64,000 nucleotides of DNA from contig PMOB01000006.1 in NCBI GenBank assembly GCA_003161615.1, forward strand, positions 62,001 through 126,000. Direction: 5' to 3'. The translations under genes and the position numbers were made by a program. Origin of the DNA: Actinomycetota bacterium. GTDB lineage: Bacteria > Actinomycetota > Thermoleophilia > Gaiellales > Gaiellaceae. Each line of letters begins with the position of its first letter. Position 1 is the stretch's first letter. The notes under the pieces are model-generated. The model had not been told where the DNA came from. It did no database searches and saw nothing but the letters and a program-made list of their open reading frames with translations. Positions 16,011 to 25,034 of the stretch are shown here, piece by piece.

Positions 16011-17670
16011 GCAGCTCAGGCTAGACGCGGCCGACCGGCTGGTGGAACTCGTGGAGGAGCGGCGCGGGCCGGTGGCCGCCGAGGACGCGGCGCGCCAGCT
16101 CTTCGCGCTGCGCCAGGCTCCTGTCGCGCTCGCGCGCTCGCTCCTCAGCGAGGTCGTCGAGGCCGACGCGCGCCTCGCATGGAACGGCGACACGGTCGGG
16201 CTCGCACAGCCGCCCGGCGCCGGCCTCCTGCTCGAGGACGCAACGTACGTCGTCGTCGACCTCGAGACGACCGGGCTCCGGCCCGGCCAGTCGGGGATCT
16301 GCGAGATCGGAGCGGTGCGGATCCAGGCGCTCGAGCCGGCCGGCGAGTTCGAGACGCTCGTCAACCCGGGAATGCGAATCGCGCCGGGCGCGTCGGCTAT
16401 CACCGGCCTGCGCGACGAGCAGCTCCGCGGAGCGCCTCGGCCGCAGGAGGCCGTGCGGCGCTTCCTCGACTTCGCCGGCGACGCGGTGCTCGTCGCCCAC
16501 AACGCGCGCTTCGACCTCGCCTTCCTCGACCGCGAGACGGAGCTGCTGACGGGCTCGCGCATCGCCGCACCGGTCGTCGACACGGTGCTCCTCGCGCGAA
16601 AGCTGCTTGCGGGGCGCGTCGCGGGCTTCTCGCTCGGGCAGCTCTCGTGGTTCCTCGGGACGACCGAGCGGCCCTGCCACCGGGCGCTCCCCGATGCGCG
16701 CGCGACGGCCGAGCTCCTCCTCGCTCTGATCGGGCTCGCGCAGGAACGCGGTGCACGGACGGTCGCCGATCTCGGCGCGCTCGCCGCGACGCGCAACCGC
16801 CGGCTCCTCGACAAGCGCCATCTCGCGTTCGGCGCTCCGACCAGTCCCGGCGTCTACCTCTTCCGCGGCCGCGGCGACCAGGTGCTCTACGTCGGCCGGG
16901 CTCGCGACCTGCGGGCGCGGCTTCGCTCCTACTTCCGCAGCGACCGGCAACGCCCCGCGGTCGAGGCGGCGCTCGGCGCGACGGAACGGATCGAGTGGCG
17001 CGTCCTCGGGTCGGAGCTCGAAGCCGCGCTCGCGGAGCTGCGGCTGATCCGGGAGCTGCGCCCGCCGGGAAACGCGCGCGTCTCGCGGCCGGAGCGCCAT
17101 GTCTGGCTGCGAGCGCGCGGCGACTCCGTCGTCGCGTCGACGCAGCCGTCCCCGCTCGGCCCGCTGCGCTCGCGGCGGCAGGCGCAGCTCGCGGCGCGGG
17201 CCTTGAAGCCGGACGAGCTCGTGTCGCCGTCCGCCGCGCTGCCCCGGCTGCGACGCCGTCTCCGCGAGCTCTCGGACGCGCGCCGCTTCGAGGACGCGGC
17301 GAGGCTCCGCGACCGGATCGGAGCGCTCGAACGCGTCTGCCGCGAGCTCGAACGGCTCGAGCGGCTGCGGCGGATGGAGTGCTGCCTCCTTGTACCCGCT
17401 GCCGAGGAGAGCTACGTCACCGCGGTGTTCGTCGCCGGTGGCGGCGTCGTCGCGGAGCGAACGCTGCCGCCTGGAGGCGGCGCCGCGCTCGAAGTCGAAG
17501 CCGGCCTCGCCGCTGCGAGACGCGCCGCGACAGCAGGCGGCGAGCTCCAGCTCGACGAAGTGCTCCTCATCGACTCGTTCCTCCGCCGCCCGCCGCCCGA
17601 GCTGCGGGTCGCGCCGCTCGCGCGCACGGCGATCCTTCATGCGGCGGAGGCGGTTCCCCGGGGCGGCTAG
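16009..17670 (+). CDS. DEDDh exonuclease fused to a GIY-YIG/UvrC-like nuclease
   Basis: The 553 aa protein starts with an about 75-residue helical domain. It continues with a DnaQ-type exonuclease (VVVDLETTGL with D84 and E86; AHNARFDLAFL; CHRALPDARAT with the His-Asp pair). A GIY-YIG domain follows near residues 280-310 (SPGVYLFRGRGDQVLYVGRA), then a UVR-like segment (DARRFEDAARLRDRI). This is the actinobacterial DnaQ-Cho type fusion, probably acting in DNA repair. Its ATG overlaps by two bases with the divergent hydrolase ATG (CATG at 16008-16011), so each gene's ribosome-binding region lies inside the other. Confidence 0.88.
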   Translation: MQLRLDAADRLVELVEERRGPVAAEDAARQLFALRQAPVALARSLLSEVVEADARLAWNGDTVGLAQPPGAGLLLEDATYVVVDLETTGLRPGQSGICEIGAVRIQALEPAGEFETLVNPGMRIAPGASAITGLRDEQLRGAPRPQEAVRRFLDFAGDAVLVAHNARFDLAFLDRETELLTGSRIAAPVVDTVLLARKLLAGRVAGFSLGQLSWFLGTTERPCHRALPDARATAELLLALIGLAQERGARTVADLGALAATRNRRLLDKRHLAFGAPTSPGVYLFRGRGDQVLYVGRARDLRARLRSYFRSDRQRPAVEAALGATERIEWRVLGSELEAALAELRLIRELRPPGNARVSRPERHVWLRARGDSVVASTQPSPLGPLRSRRQAQLAARALKPDELVSPSAALPRLRRRLRELSDARRFEDAARLRDRIGALERVCRELERLERLRRMECCLLVPAAEESYVTAVFVAGGGVVAERTLPPGGGAALEVEAGLAAARRAATAGGELQLDEVLLIDSFLRRPPPELRVAPLARTAILHAAEAVPRGG

Positions 17671-18977
17671 GCCGGGGCGTTGTAGAGGTGGCAGGCCACC
17701 TCGACGTCGCCCGACTGCCCGAGGGTCGGGTCGTGCGGCTCGTGGAAGTCGAGCTCGAGCCGGCCGTCGACCGCTTCGAGCCGCCGCACACCTTTCCAGA
17801 ACGGCTCGTCGGGATCCTCTGTCCGGATCCGCTCGAGCACGGCGAGCATCTCCGCTGCGGTCCGGCCGCGCGGCGGCGTGAGCCGCGCGGAGATCAGCGG
17901 CGCGGAGAGAGCGTCGAGATTGCCGAACAGCGCCTCTTCCTCCTCCACTCCCGCCTCGCCCGCCTTCCGCGCCCAGCGCGCCTCGAGCAGGTCGCGGAGA
18001 TCGCGAGACTCCCAGCCGCACGGCTGGAACGCGAGCGGGCAGCGCGGATGGAAGGAGCAGCCGAGCGGCGGCGACGCGGCGTCCGGGACTTCGCCGCGCG
18101 GCAGGTCCCGCGGCACTGCCCGCGCCGGGTCGGGCTCGGGAATCGCACGGAGCAGCGCCTTCGTGTACGGGTGCTTGGGATCCGCGTAGATCGACGCCGC
18201 ATCCCCGATCTCGACGATCCGGCCGAGATACATGATCGCGATCCGGTCGCAGAAGAACTTCGCCGTCGCGAGGTCGTGGGTCACGTAGAGATACGTGAGA
18301 TCGAAGTCGCGCTTCAGCTCGGCCATGAGCTCGAGGATCTTGGCCCTGACGCTCATGTCGAGCATCGACACGGGCTCGTCTGCGACGAGCAGAACCGGGT
18401 TGAGGATGATCGCGCGGGCGATGACCGCGCGCTGCTTCTGCCCGCCCGAGAGATCGCTCGGGTACTTGTCCATGTACTGCGCGGCTGGCGCCAGCCCAAC
18501 CCGCTCGAGAGCCTCGGCGACCTTGATCCGCAGCCGCTCGCGGTTCCGTTCCAGGCCGTGGATCTGGAGCGGATGGCCGACCGCCTGCGCGATCGTCATC
18601 GCCGGGTTGAGCGACGCGTGTGGATCCTGGAAGACGACCTGCATGCGGCGGCGAAGCGCGCGGAACTCCCGCTCGGGCACGTGCGCGACGTCGTGTCCCT
18701 CGAATTCGACGACGCCGGACGTCGCACGGACGAGACCGAGGATCGTCCTCCCGAGCGTGGTCTTGCCGCTGCCGGACTCGCCGACGAGCCCCAGCACCTC
18801 GCCCTTGCGGACGTCGAGCGAGACGCCGTCGACGGCCTTGACGACCCCGCCTTCGCGGCCGACGAGCCGGTCGGCGAAGCTGCCGCGGATCGAGTAGTAC
18901 GTCCGCAGGTCGCGGATCGAGACGAGCGGCTCGCCCTCGGCGATGTCCGGCCTCGCGACCGCCGCCTCAGGCCTCAT
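17667..18977 (-). CDS. oppF: Oligopeptide ABC transporter ATP-binding protein, OppF/DppF type
   Basis: A 436 aa ABC ATPase with Walker A GESGSGKTT, Q-loop VVFQDPHASLNP, signature LSGGQKQR, Walker B LLVADEPVS and the His switch THD. The peptide-transporter C-terminal cluster is present (HPYTKALL, then the Cys pattern CSFHPRCPLAFQPC that can bind an Fe-S cluster). An extra about 100-residue C-terminal extension follows, longer than usual. The ATG at 18977 overlaps the upstream oppD stop by 11 bases. It is the last gene of the five-gene importer operon. Confidence 0.93.
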   Translation of the reverse strand: MRPEAAVARPDIAEGEPLVSIRDLRTYYSIRGSFADRLVGREGGVVKAVDGVSLDVRKGEVLGLVGESGSGKTTLGRTILGLVRATSGVVEFEGHDVAHVPEREFRALRRRMQVVFQDPHASLNPAMTIAQAVGHPLQIHGLERNRERLRIKVAEALERVGLAPAAQYMDKYPSDLSGGQKQRAVIARAIILNPVLLVADEPVSMLDMSVRAKILELMAELKRDFDLTYLYVTHDLATAKFFCDRIAIMYLGRIVEIGDAASIYADPKHPYTKALLRAIPEPDPARAVPRDLPRGEVPDAASPPLGCSFHPRCPLAFQPCGWESRDLRDLLEARWARKAGEAGVEEEEALFGNLDALSAPLISARLTPPRGRTAAEMLAVLERIRTEDPDEPFWKGVRRLEAVDGRLELDFHEPHDPTLGQSGDVEVACHLYNAPA

Positions 18978-19992
18978 CCGCAACTCCGAGCAGCTCGCGT
19001 TCGAGCGGCGCGCCACCGCCGGCCGGAATGCGATCGTTCGGCCCGTGCAGCCAGCAGAGGACGCGGCGGCCGTCCTCGAACCGCTGCTCAATCGGCTCCA
19101 GCTGGGCGCAGACCGTCATCGCGTTCGGGCAACGCGGATGGAACCGGCACCCCGGCGGCGGATCGATGAGGTTCGGCGGCGCACCGGGGATCGAGTGCAG
19201 CTCGGTCGTGTCGAGGGAGATGGTCGAGCGCAGCAGCTCCCGCGTGTACGGGTGCGCCGGCTCGGCGAAGATCTCGCGCACCGGCCCCTCCTCCGCGATC
19301 CGGCCGGCGTACATCACGGCCATCCGGTCGCACGACTCCGCGACGATCCCGAGGTTGTGCGTGATCAGGAGCAGCGCGGTCCCGAAGTTGTTCTTCAGGT
19401 CGGCGAGGAGCGCGAGGATCTGCCCCTCCACGATCACGTCGAGCGAGGTTGTCGGCTCGTCGGCGACGAGGAGTTTCGGCCGCAGGACGAGCGCGAGGGC
19501 GATCATGATCCGCTGCCGCATCCCACCGGAGAACTCGTGCGGGTATTGGCGGAACCGGGTCGGCGGGATCCCCATCCGGCCGAGGGTCTCGAGCGAGCGC
19601 CGCCGGACCTCGGCGTCGGTCAGGTTCGGCTCGTGCTGCTCGAGCGTCTCGCGGAAGTGGCCTTCGATCCGGAGGAGCGGATTCAGCCGGGTCATCGGCT
19701 CCTGGAAGATGAGCCCGAGCTCCGGCCCTCGCATCCGGCGCACCGACTTCTGTGACATGGCGACGAGGTTCTGCCCGTCGTACAGGACCTCGCCGTCGGC
19801 GCGCGCGCCGTCGGGGAGAAGGCCGAGGATGCCGCGGCCGAGCGTCGACTTGCCGCAACCCGACTCGCCGACGAGACCGACGACCTCGCTCTCGCCGATG
19901 TCGAGCGAGACGCCGTCCACCGCGCGCACCGGCCGGCCGGGCGTCCCGTAGTAGACGCGGAGGTTCTTGACCTGGAGGATCGCGTCGCTCAC
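18967..19992 (-). CDS. oppD: Oligopeptide ABC transporter ATP-binding protein, OppD/DppD type
   Basis: The 341 aa ATPase has Walker A GESGCGKST, LIFQEPMTRLNP, signature FSGGMRQR, Walker B LLVADEPTT and H-switch ITHN. The C-terminal peptide-transporter motif (GCRFHPRCPNAMTVC) contains the conserved Cys set. The GTG start overlaps the stop of the permease gene dppC (GTGA). It pairs with the oppF product to drive peptide import. Confidence 0.94.
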   Translation of the reverse strand: MSDAILQVKNLRVYYGTPGRPVRAVDGVSLDIGESEVVGLVGESGCGKSTLGRGILGLLPDGARADGEVLYDGQNLVAMSQKSVRRMRGPELGLIFQEPMTRLNPLLRIEGHFRETLEQHEPNLTDAEVRRRSLETLGRMGIPPTRFRQYPHEFSGGMRQRIMIALALVLRPKLLVADEPTTSLDVIVEGQILALLADLKNNFGTALLLITHNLGIVAESCDRMAVMYAGRIAEEGPVREIFAEPAHPYTRELLRSTISLDTTELHSIPGAPPNLIDPPPGCRFHPRCPNAMTVCAQLEPIEQRFEDGRRVLCWLHGPNDRIPAGGGAPLERELLGVADEA

Positions 19993-20984
19993 TCGGCCTC
20001 TTCGACTGCGCCGGGCACCGGCTCGAAATCGAACTGCCCGAAGCGGCGCCGGCGGAGCACCGGGTTGATCGTCTCGTTCAGCCCCTCGCCAAGCAGGGTG
20101 AGCCCGGTGACGAGAAGGACGATCGCGAGCCCCGGGAACAGGCCCGTCCACCAGATCCCGGACGAGGCGTCCGAGACGGCGCGCGATACGTCGTAGCCCC
20201 ACTCAGCGCCCTGCGTCGGCTGGATCCCATAGCCGAGGAAGCCGAGCGAGGCGAGGAGGAGGATCGCGTCGGCGGCGTTCAACGTCGCGATCGGCGGCAC
20301 GTTCTGGACCACGTTGAAGAACACGTACTTGCGGATCACCGTGCGCGGGCGCGCGCCGAGCGCTCGCGCGGCATCGACGTACGGTTCCTCGCGGACGCTG
20401 ATCACATGGTTCCGGACGACGCGGAAGTACAAGGGAACGTAGGCGGCGGTGATCGCTATCGCCGCAGTGAAGATCCCTCCGCCGATGCTCGAGGTGGAGA
20501 GCACGAAGGCGATAACGATCGCGATCAGCAGGTACGGGAAGGCGAAGATCGCGTCCATGATCAGGACGAGGGCGCGGTCGAGGATCCCGCCGAAATAGCC
20601 GGAGATCAGCCCGAGCGGCACACCGATGCTGAGCGACATCGCGAGCGCGATCACGACGACCTTGAGCTCGGTCTGGGCGCCGTAGATCACACGCGCCATG
20701 ACGTCGTCCGACTGCACGGTCGTCCCCATCCAATGCAGGCCCGACGGATGCCCGAGCTGCGGGAAACGGACGCCGTTCGCCTTGTACTGGCTGAAGTTGT
20801 AGCGCGAGATGACCGGCGCGAGGAAGGCCATGAGGATGAACGCGAACGTGATGCCGACGCCCGCCCAGAACATGCCGCGGGCGATCCCGCTTGCCTCGCG
20901 GATCGGCTTCGTCGCGCGGCCGAGCGCGAGCAGCCGGGCGCGGCCGTACGGCGTGCGAGGACTCGCGGGAGCGGTCGCAGCCAC
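19989..20984 (-). CDS. dppC: Peptide ABC transporter permease, DppC type
   Basis: A 331 aa membrane protein with a long first helix followed by the DppC-type extracytoplasmic loop. The binding-protein-dependent permease core has five more helices and the EAA motif in EPYVDAARALGARPRTVIRKYV. The GTG at 20984 is one base after the dppB stop. The C-terminus has a basic/acidic cytoplasmic tail. Confidence 0.93.
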   Translation of the reverse strand: MAATAPASPRTPYGRARLLALGRATKPIREASGIARGMFWAGVGITFAFILMAFLAPVISRYNFSQYKANGVRFPQLGHPSGLHWMGTTVQSDDVMARVIYGAQTELKVVVIALAMSLSIGVPLGLISGYFGGILDRALVLIMDAIFAFPYLLIAIVIAFVLSTSSIGGGIFTAAIAITAAYVPLYFRVVRNHVISVREEPYVDAARALGARPRTVIRKYVFFNVVQNVPPIATLNAADAILLLASLGFLGYGIQPTQGAEWGYDVSRAVSDASSGIWWTGLFPGLAIVLLVTGLTLLGEGLNETINPVLRRRRFGQFDFEPVPGAVEEAE

Positions 20985-20985
20985 G

Positions 20986-22008
20986 CTAGTACCGGATCCT
21001 CGGGTCGACGTACGCGTTAAGGAAGTCCACGAGCACACTCACCGCGACGACGACGAGCGCGAACACGATGATGATCCCCTGCACGGCCGTGTAGTCCCGG
21101 TTCTCGAGGTACACGACGAGCTCGTGACCGATGCCCGGCCAGTTGAACGTGGTCTCCGTGAGGACTGCGCCGCCGAGCAGGATCGCGAGGTTGAGGCCGA
21201 CGATGGTGATCACCGGAACGAGCGCGTTCTTGAAGGCGTGCGCGAAGACGACGCGATGCTCGGCGATCCCCCGCGCTCGCGCGGCCTCGATGTAGTCGTC
21301 GCGCATGGTCCTGATCACATTGACGCGGACAAGGCGGATGAAGACGCCTGCCGTCACGAGGCCGAGCGTCGTCGCGGGAAGGATCAGATGCTTGGTGATG
21401 TCCCACAGCGCTCCCCAATTCCCGTCCCAGATCGCGTCGACGAAAAAGATGTTGGTGTGGGTCTGGAGCAGCGCCTGCGTGATCGGGCTCGCCTGATCGG
21501 ATGTCGGCAGCCAGCCGAGCCAGACGCCGAAGACGAGCTGCGCCATCAGCCCGAGGAAGAACACCGGCGTGGCGTAGATGAAGATCCCGAACAGGCGCCC
21601 GAAGATGTCGAGCGGCGTGTCGCGGTAGCGGCCGGCAACGAGGCCGATCAGCACCCCGACGACGATCGCGATGAGCATCGCGAAGAACGTGAGCTCGAGG
21701 GTGGCAGCGCCGTTCTGCTCGATGATCTGGGAGAGCGGACGATTGTCGGTGATCGTCGTGCCGAAGTTGCCGCGGAGGATGTTCCAGAGGTACTCGCCGT
21801 ACTGGGTGATGAGCGGCTTGTCGAAGCCGAGCCGGTGTTCGATCTGGTGGACGTACGCGGCAGGGACGTGGCCGCCGAGCGCCGCCTGAATCGGGTTACC
21901 CGGAGCGACGCGCAGAAGCAGGAAAACCAGCGTCAGCAGGATGAACACCATCGGCACGACAAGCGCCAGGCGCGTAATGAGGTACGTCCTGAGAGAGGTG
22001 CCGGCCAC
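20986..22008 (-). CDS. dppB: Peptide ABC transporter permease, DppB type
   Basis: The 340 aa protein has the typical N-terminus of DppB permeases (YLITRLALVVPMVFILL), the RVAPGNP motif near residue 34, six membrane helices and the EAA loop (DDYIEAARARGIAEHRVV). Together with DppC it forms the channel. It is separated from the binding-protein gene by a 66-base gap containing a stable hairpin. Confidence 0.94.
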   Translation of the reverse strand: MAGTSLRTYLITRLALVVPMVFILLTLVFLLLRVAPGNPIQAALGGHVPAAYVHQIEHRLGFDKPLITQYGEYLWNILRGNFGTTITDNRPLSQIIEQNGAATLELTFFAMLIAIVVGVLIGLVAGRYRDTPLDIFGRLFGIFIYATPVFFLGLMAQLVFGVWLGWLPTSDQASPITQALLQTHTNIFFVDAIWDGNWGALWDITKHLILPATTLGLVTAGVFIRLVRVNVIRTMRDDYIEAARARGIAEHRVVFAHAFKNALVPVITIVGLNLAILLGGAVLTETTFNWPGIGHELVVYLENRDYTAVQGIIIVFALVVVAVSVLVDFLNAYVDPRIRY

Positions 22009-22027
22009 GTTCTGCGGATTCTGCAGG

Positions 22028-22055
22028 AAGGGGCGCCTCGGTAGAGGCGCCCCTT
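22028..22055 (-). terminator. Intercistronic hairpin between the binding protein and dppB
   Basis: A perfect 12-base stem (AAGGGGCGCCTC / GAGGCGCCCCTT) with a four-base loop. There is no T run on the minus strand. Such hairpins between a binding-protein gene and its permeases usually protect the upstream message or partly stop transcription, so that the binding protein is made in excess. Confidence 0.65.
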
Positions 22056-22074
22056 CGTTCGTCGAGGGCTAGGA

Positions 22075-23634
22075 CTACTTCGAGATCAGCCAGAAGCGCA
22101 TGTAGTACGCGGCATCCAGCGTCGAGTCGATGCCCTTCACGTTGCTGCGGCTCACCGCGATCATGTTCCCCTGCCAGTACGGAATCGTCGGCAGGTCCTT
22201 CGCGCCGAGCATCTGCATCTGCTTCAGGTACGAGTAGCGCGAGGCTTCCGTCTTGGCCGCCCGCTCCTTCGCAATCAGACCGTCCATCTTCTTGCTGCTG
22301 TAGCCGTTCGAGTAGAAGGAACCGGTCTGGTAGAAGCTGACGGTGTAGTCGTCGGCGTCCGGATAGTCCGGGAACCAGCCGAGCTGGAACGCCCCGTACA
22401 CCTTGCCGAGCGCGCTGCTGTACTGCGCCCACTCGGCGGACTTCAGCGTCACTTTGAACAGGCCCGACGCGTTGAGCGCCCGCTGGATCTCCACGTACTC
22501 GTCGGCCGACGCGTCACCGTAGTGCGACGGCGTCCACCAGAGCGTGATCTTCAGCGGCGTCTTCACGCCGGCGGCCTTCATTGCGGCCTTCGCCTTCGCA
22601 ACGTTCGGGCTTGCGCCGTACAGCGCCTTGAACGCGTCGGTCTGGCCGGGCAGGCCTTTCGGCACCATCGAGTAGAGCGGAGCCACAGTGCCGTGATAGA
22701 CGCGGCTCGCGATCGTCTGCCGCGGCATCAGGTAGGCGATCGCCTTCCGGACGTTGACGTTGTTGAACGGCGCCCGCTTCACGTTGAACACGAGATAGCG
22801 GATGACCACGCCGTGGCCGGAGTGGACGGTGAGCGACTTCTGCTTGCCCAGCGCCGTGAGTTCGGTCGGCGTGAACGTCTGGAACGCCATGTCGAGGGAG
22901 CCCTGCTGAAGCGCCAGCTTCATCGTCGACGACTTCGAGAAGTAGTTGATGATGAGGCCGCTGTTCTTCGGCTTCGCGCCCCAGTAGTTCTTGTTCACTC
23001 CGAACACCGCTTGCTGGCTCGGCGTGAACTTCGTGAGCACGTACGGCCCGGTGCCGATCATGTGGGCCGTGTCCGTGTTCGCCAGGATCTTGGTGGCCGG
23101 GAAGTCCTTCTTGTCGACGACGTAACCGGCGTTCGTCGAGAGGATGTACGGCCAGACCGAGAACGGGTGGATGAGGTGGAAGACCACCGTGTACTTCCCG
23201 CTCGTCGAGGTGCTCTTGAGGTCCGACAGCAGGGTGTAGATGCCCTGGTCGCCCTTGATCTTGAGGACGCGGTCGAACGAGTACTTCACATCCGCCGAGG
23301 TCATCGGATCGCCGTTCGAGAACTTGACGCCGTGCCGGAGCTGGCACGTCCACGTCTTGAGGTTCGTCGAGTGGCTGCACCCCGTCGCCAGGACAGGCGT
23401 GAGCTTCGCGCCGTTCGGGAAGCCGTAGAGCCCCTGGAAGATGTTGAGGTCGACGGTGAACGAGTCGTAGTCGTACTGGTTCGCCGGATCGATGTTGACG
23501 ACCGTGCCCGTCGTTCCGTCAACGATGATCCCGCCCGACTTTGCGCCACCGTAAGCGCTCGTCGCGACCGCGGCGGCAGCCGCGGCGAGCGCGACGGTCA
23601 GCACCGCCAGCGCCCATTTGAACCTTTTCTTCAT
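22075..23634 (-). CDS. Peptide/solute-binding protein of ABC importer (family 5)
   Basis: A 519 aa secreted protein with a classical signal peptide (MKKRFKWALAVLTVALAAAA) and no lipobox cysteine, unlike the second binding protein at 13737. Family 5 motifs include DPANQYDYDSF, the KFSNGDPMTSADVKYSFDR segment near residue 105 and the GWFPDYPDADDYTVSFY region near the C-terminus. The ligand is likely a peptide, but family 5 proteins also bind nickel, sugars and other solutes. It is the first gene of the importer operon and has a strong AAAGGGAGG ribosome-binding site. Confidence 0.92.
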   Translation of the reverse strand: MKKRFKWALAVLTVALAAAAAAVATSAYGGAKSGGIIVDGTTGTVVNIDPANQYDYDSFTVDLNIFQGLYGFPNGAKLTPVLATGCSHSTNLKTWTCQLRHGVKFSNGDPMTSADVKYSFDRVLKIKGDQGIYTLLSDLKSTSTSGKYTVVFHLIHPFSVWPYILSTNAGYVVDKKDFPATKILANTDTAHMIGTGPYVLTKFTPSQQAVFGVNKNYWGAKPKNSGLIINYFSKSSTMKLALQQGSLDMAFQTFTPTELTALGKQKSLTVHSGHGVVIRYLVFNVKRAPFNNVNVRKAIAYLMPRQTIASRVYHGTVAPLYSMVPKGLPGQTDAFKALYGASPNVAKAKAAMKAAGVKTPLKITLWWTPSHYGDASADEYVEIQRALNASGLFKVTLKSAEWAQYSSALGKVYGAFQLGWFPDYPDADDYTVSFYQTGSFYSNGYSSKKMDGLIAKERAAKTEASRYSYLKQMQMLGAKDLPTIPYWQGNMIAVSRSNVKGIDSTLDAAYYMRFWLISK

Positions 23635-23732
23635 GAAATCCTCCCTTTCAAGCTAGGGCCCTAAGATCGGGAACCGACACAATCCTCCCGTTTTCGGGTC
23701 CCGACCGCAACTCGTTTCGTTGCGGGAGGTGT

Positions 23733-24854
23733 CTAGGCGGCGGCGACGGAAATGAGGTCGCGCAGGGCGCCGAGCCGGGCGAGAGCCTGGCCCTCGAGTT
23801 GGCGGACGCGCTCACGCGTCAGATCGAGCTCGTTGCCGATCGCCTCGAGCGTCCACGGCTCGCCCTCGAAGCCGAAGCGGAGCTCGAGAATCCGCCGCTC
23901 CCGCTCGGGCAGCGCCTCGAGAGCCCGCCGCACACCCTGCCGGCGGAGCGATTCCTCGGCCTCGTCGAACGGATCTGCGGCCTCGCGGTCGGCGAAGAGA
24001 TCGCCGAGCTCGCCCTCGTCGTCGGCGCCGACCGTCTGGTTGAGCGAAACGGACGCGTTGGCCGCGCCGAGCGCCTCGTCGACGTGCTGCATCGGGAGGC
24101 CGGTCGCCTCGGCGAGCTCCTCCTTCGTCGCCTCGCGCCCGAGCTCGACCTCGAGCCGGCGAGCGGCGCGGGACAGCTTCTGCTGGCGCTCGACGACGTG
24201 GACGGGAACGCGGATCGTGCGCGCGTGGTTCGCGACCGCGCGCTGCACCGACTGGCGAATCCACCAGGTCGCGTACGTCGAGAACTTGTAGCCGCGGCGC
24301 CAGTCGAACTTCTCGACGGCGCGGTTCAGGCCGAGCGTCCCCTCCTGGATCAGATCGAGGAACGGGACGCCGAGGCCGCGGTAGCCCTTGGCGATCGAGA
24401 CGACGAGCCGGAGGTTCGACTCGATCATGCGGCGCTTGGCCGTCGGGTCGCCGCGCTCGATCCGCTTCGCGAGCATCACCTCGTCGGCGGCAGTGAGCAG
24501 CTTGTGACGGCCGACGTCGGCGAGGAAGAGCTGGAGGCTGTCGGCCGAGCCCGAGACCGCGACCGCCTGGGTCTGCGTGTCCTCCACCTTCTTCTCGTCC
24601 TTCTCGTCCTTCTCGTCGGCGTCGCTCTCGGCCTCCGCCTTCGGGGGCGCGGCGACGGCGGCCGGCTGGCCAATCTCGATCCCGGTCCGCTCCAACTCGC
24701 GCGTCAGCTCCTCGAGCTCGCTCTCGTTGAGCTCCTGCTCGGCGGCGAACGCCGCGATCTCGGCCGGGTCGACGTAGCCGCGCTCCTCCGCCCCTTCGAC
24801 GATGGCCTTGATCTGGTCCGACTCGAGCAGTTCCTGCAGCTGGTTCTGCGTCAG
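23733..24854 (-). CDS. rpoD: Primary RNA polymerase sigma factor (RpoD/SigA)
   Basis: A sigma-70 protein with an N-terminal region 1.1 ([21 protein letters not shown]), an acidic Lys/Glu linker, region 1.2 ([21 protein letters not shown]), region 2 ([39 protein letters not shown]), region 3 and region 4 ([17 protein letters not shown]). To keep region 1.1 the gene must begin at a CTG (24854), because no ATG, GTG or TTG lies between the upstream TAG and that region. A TTG at 24695 would remove region 1.1. GAGAG five bases before the CTG could be the ribosome-binding site. Confidence 0.92.
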   Translation of the reverse strand: MTQNQLQELLESDQIKAIVEGAEERGYVDPAEIAAFAAEQELNESELEELTRELERTGIEIGQPAAVAAPPKAEAESDADEKDEKDEKKVEDTQTQAVAVSGSADSLQLFLADVGRHKLLTAADEVMLAKRIERGDPTAKRRMIESNLRLVVSIAKGYRGLGVPFLDLIQEGTLGLNRAVEKFDWRRGYKFSTYATWWIRQSVQRAVANHARTIRVPVHVVERQQKLSRAARRLEVELGREATKEELAEATGLPMQHVDEALGAANASVSLNQTVGADDEGELGDLFADREAADPFDEAEESLRRQGVRRALEALPERERRILELRFGFEGEPWTLEAIGNELDLTRERVRQLEGQALARLGALRDLISVAAA

Positions 24855-25034
24855 AGCTCTCTCAGTCCTTTCGTCCTACCTTGTGAAACGTCAGCAAGCC
24901 TTCTCACCATAGGAGGGAAGTCCTCCGCCTGCCACCCGGTCGCTCGAACGAGTCGACGCGCAAGTGTATTCCGCGCCTCGGCTGCGTCCGGAGCATAGGA
25001 CGCCGGTCGGCGGGCGAAGTTGGGCAGGAACCGT

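Noticed and set aside
756-19169. Several very long open frames opposite or overlapping recognised genes (for example antisense to the UbiE and coiled-coil genes, and to the ABC ATPases)
   Set aside because: They are Arg/Pro-rich translations of high-GC DNA in shadow frames, lack family motifs and overlap well-supported genes.
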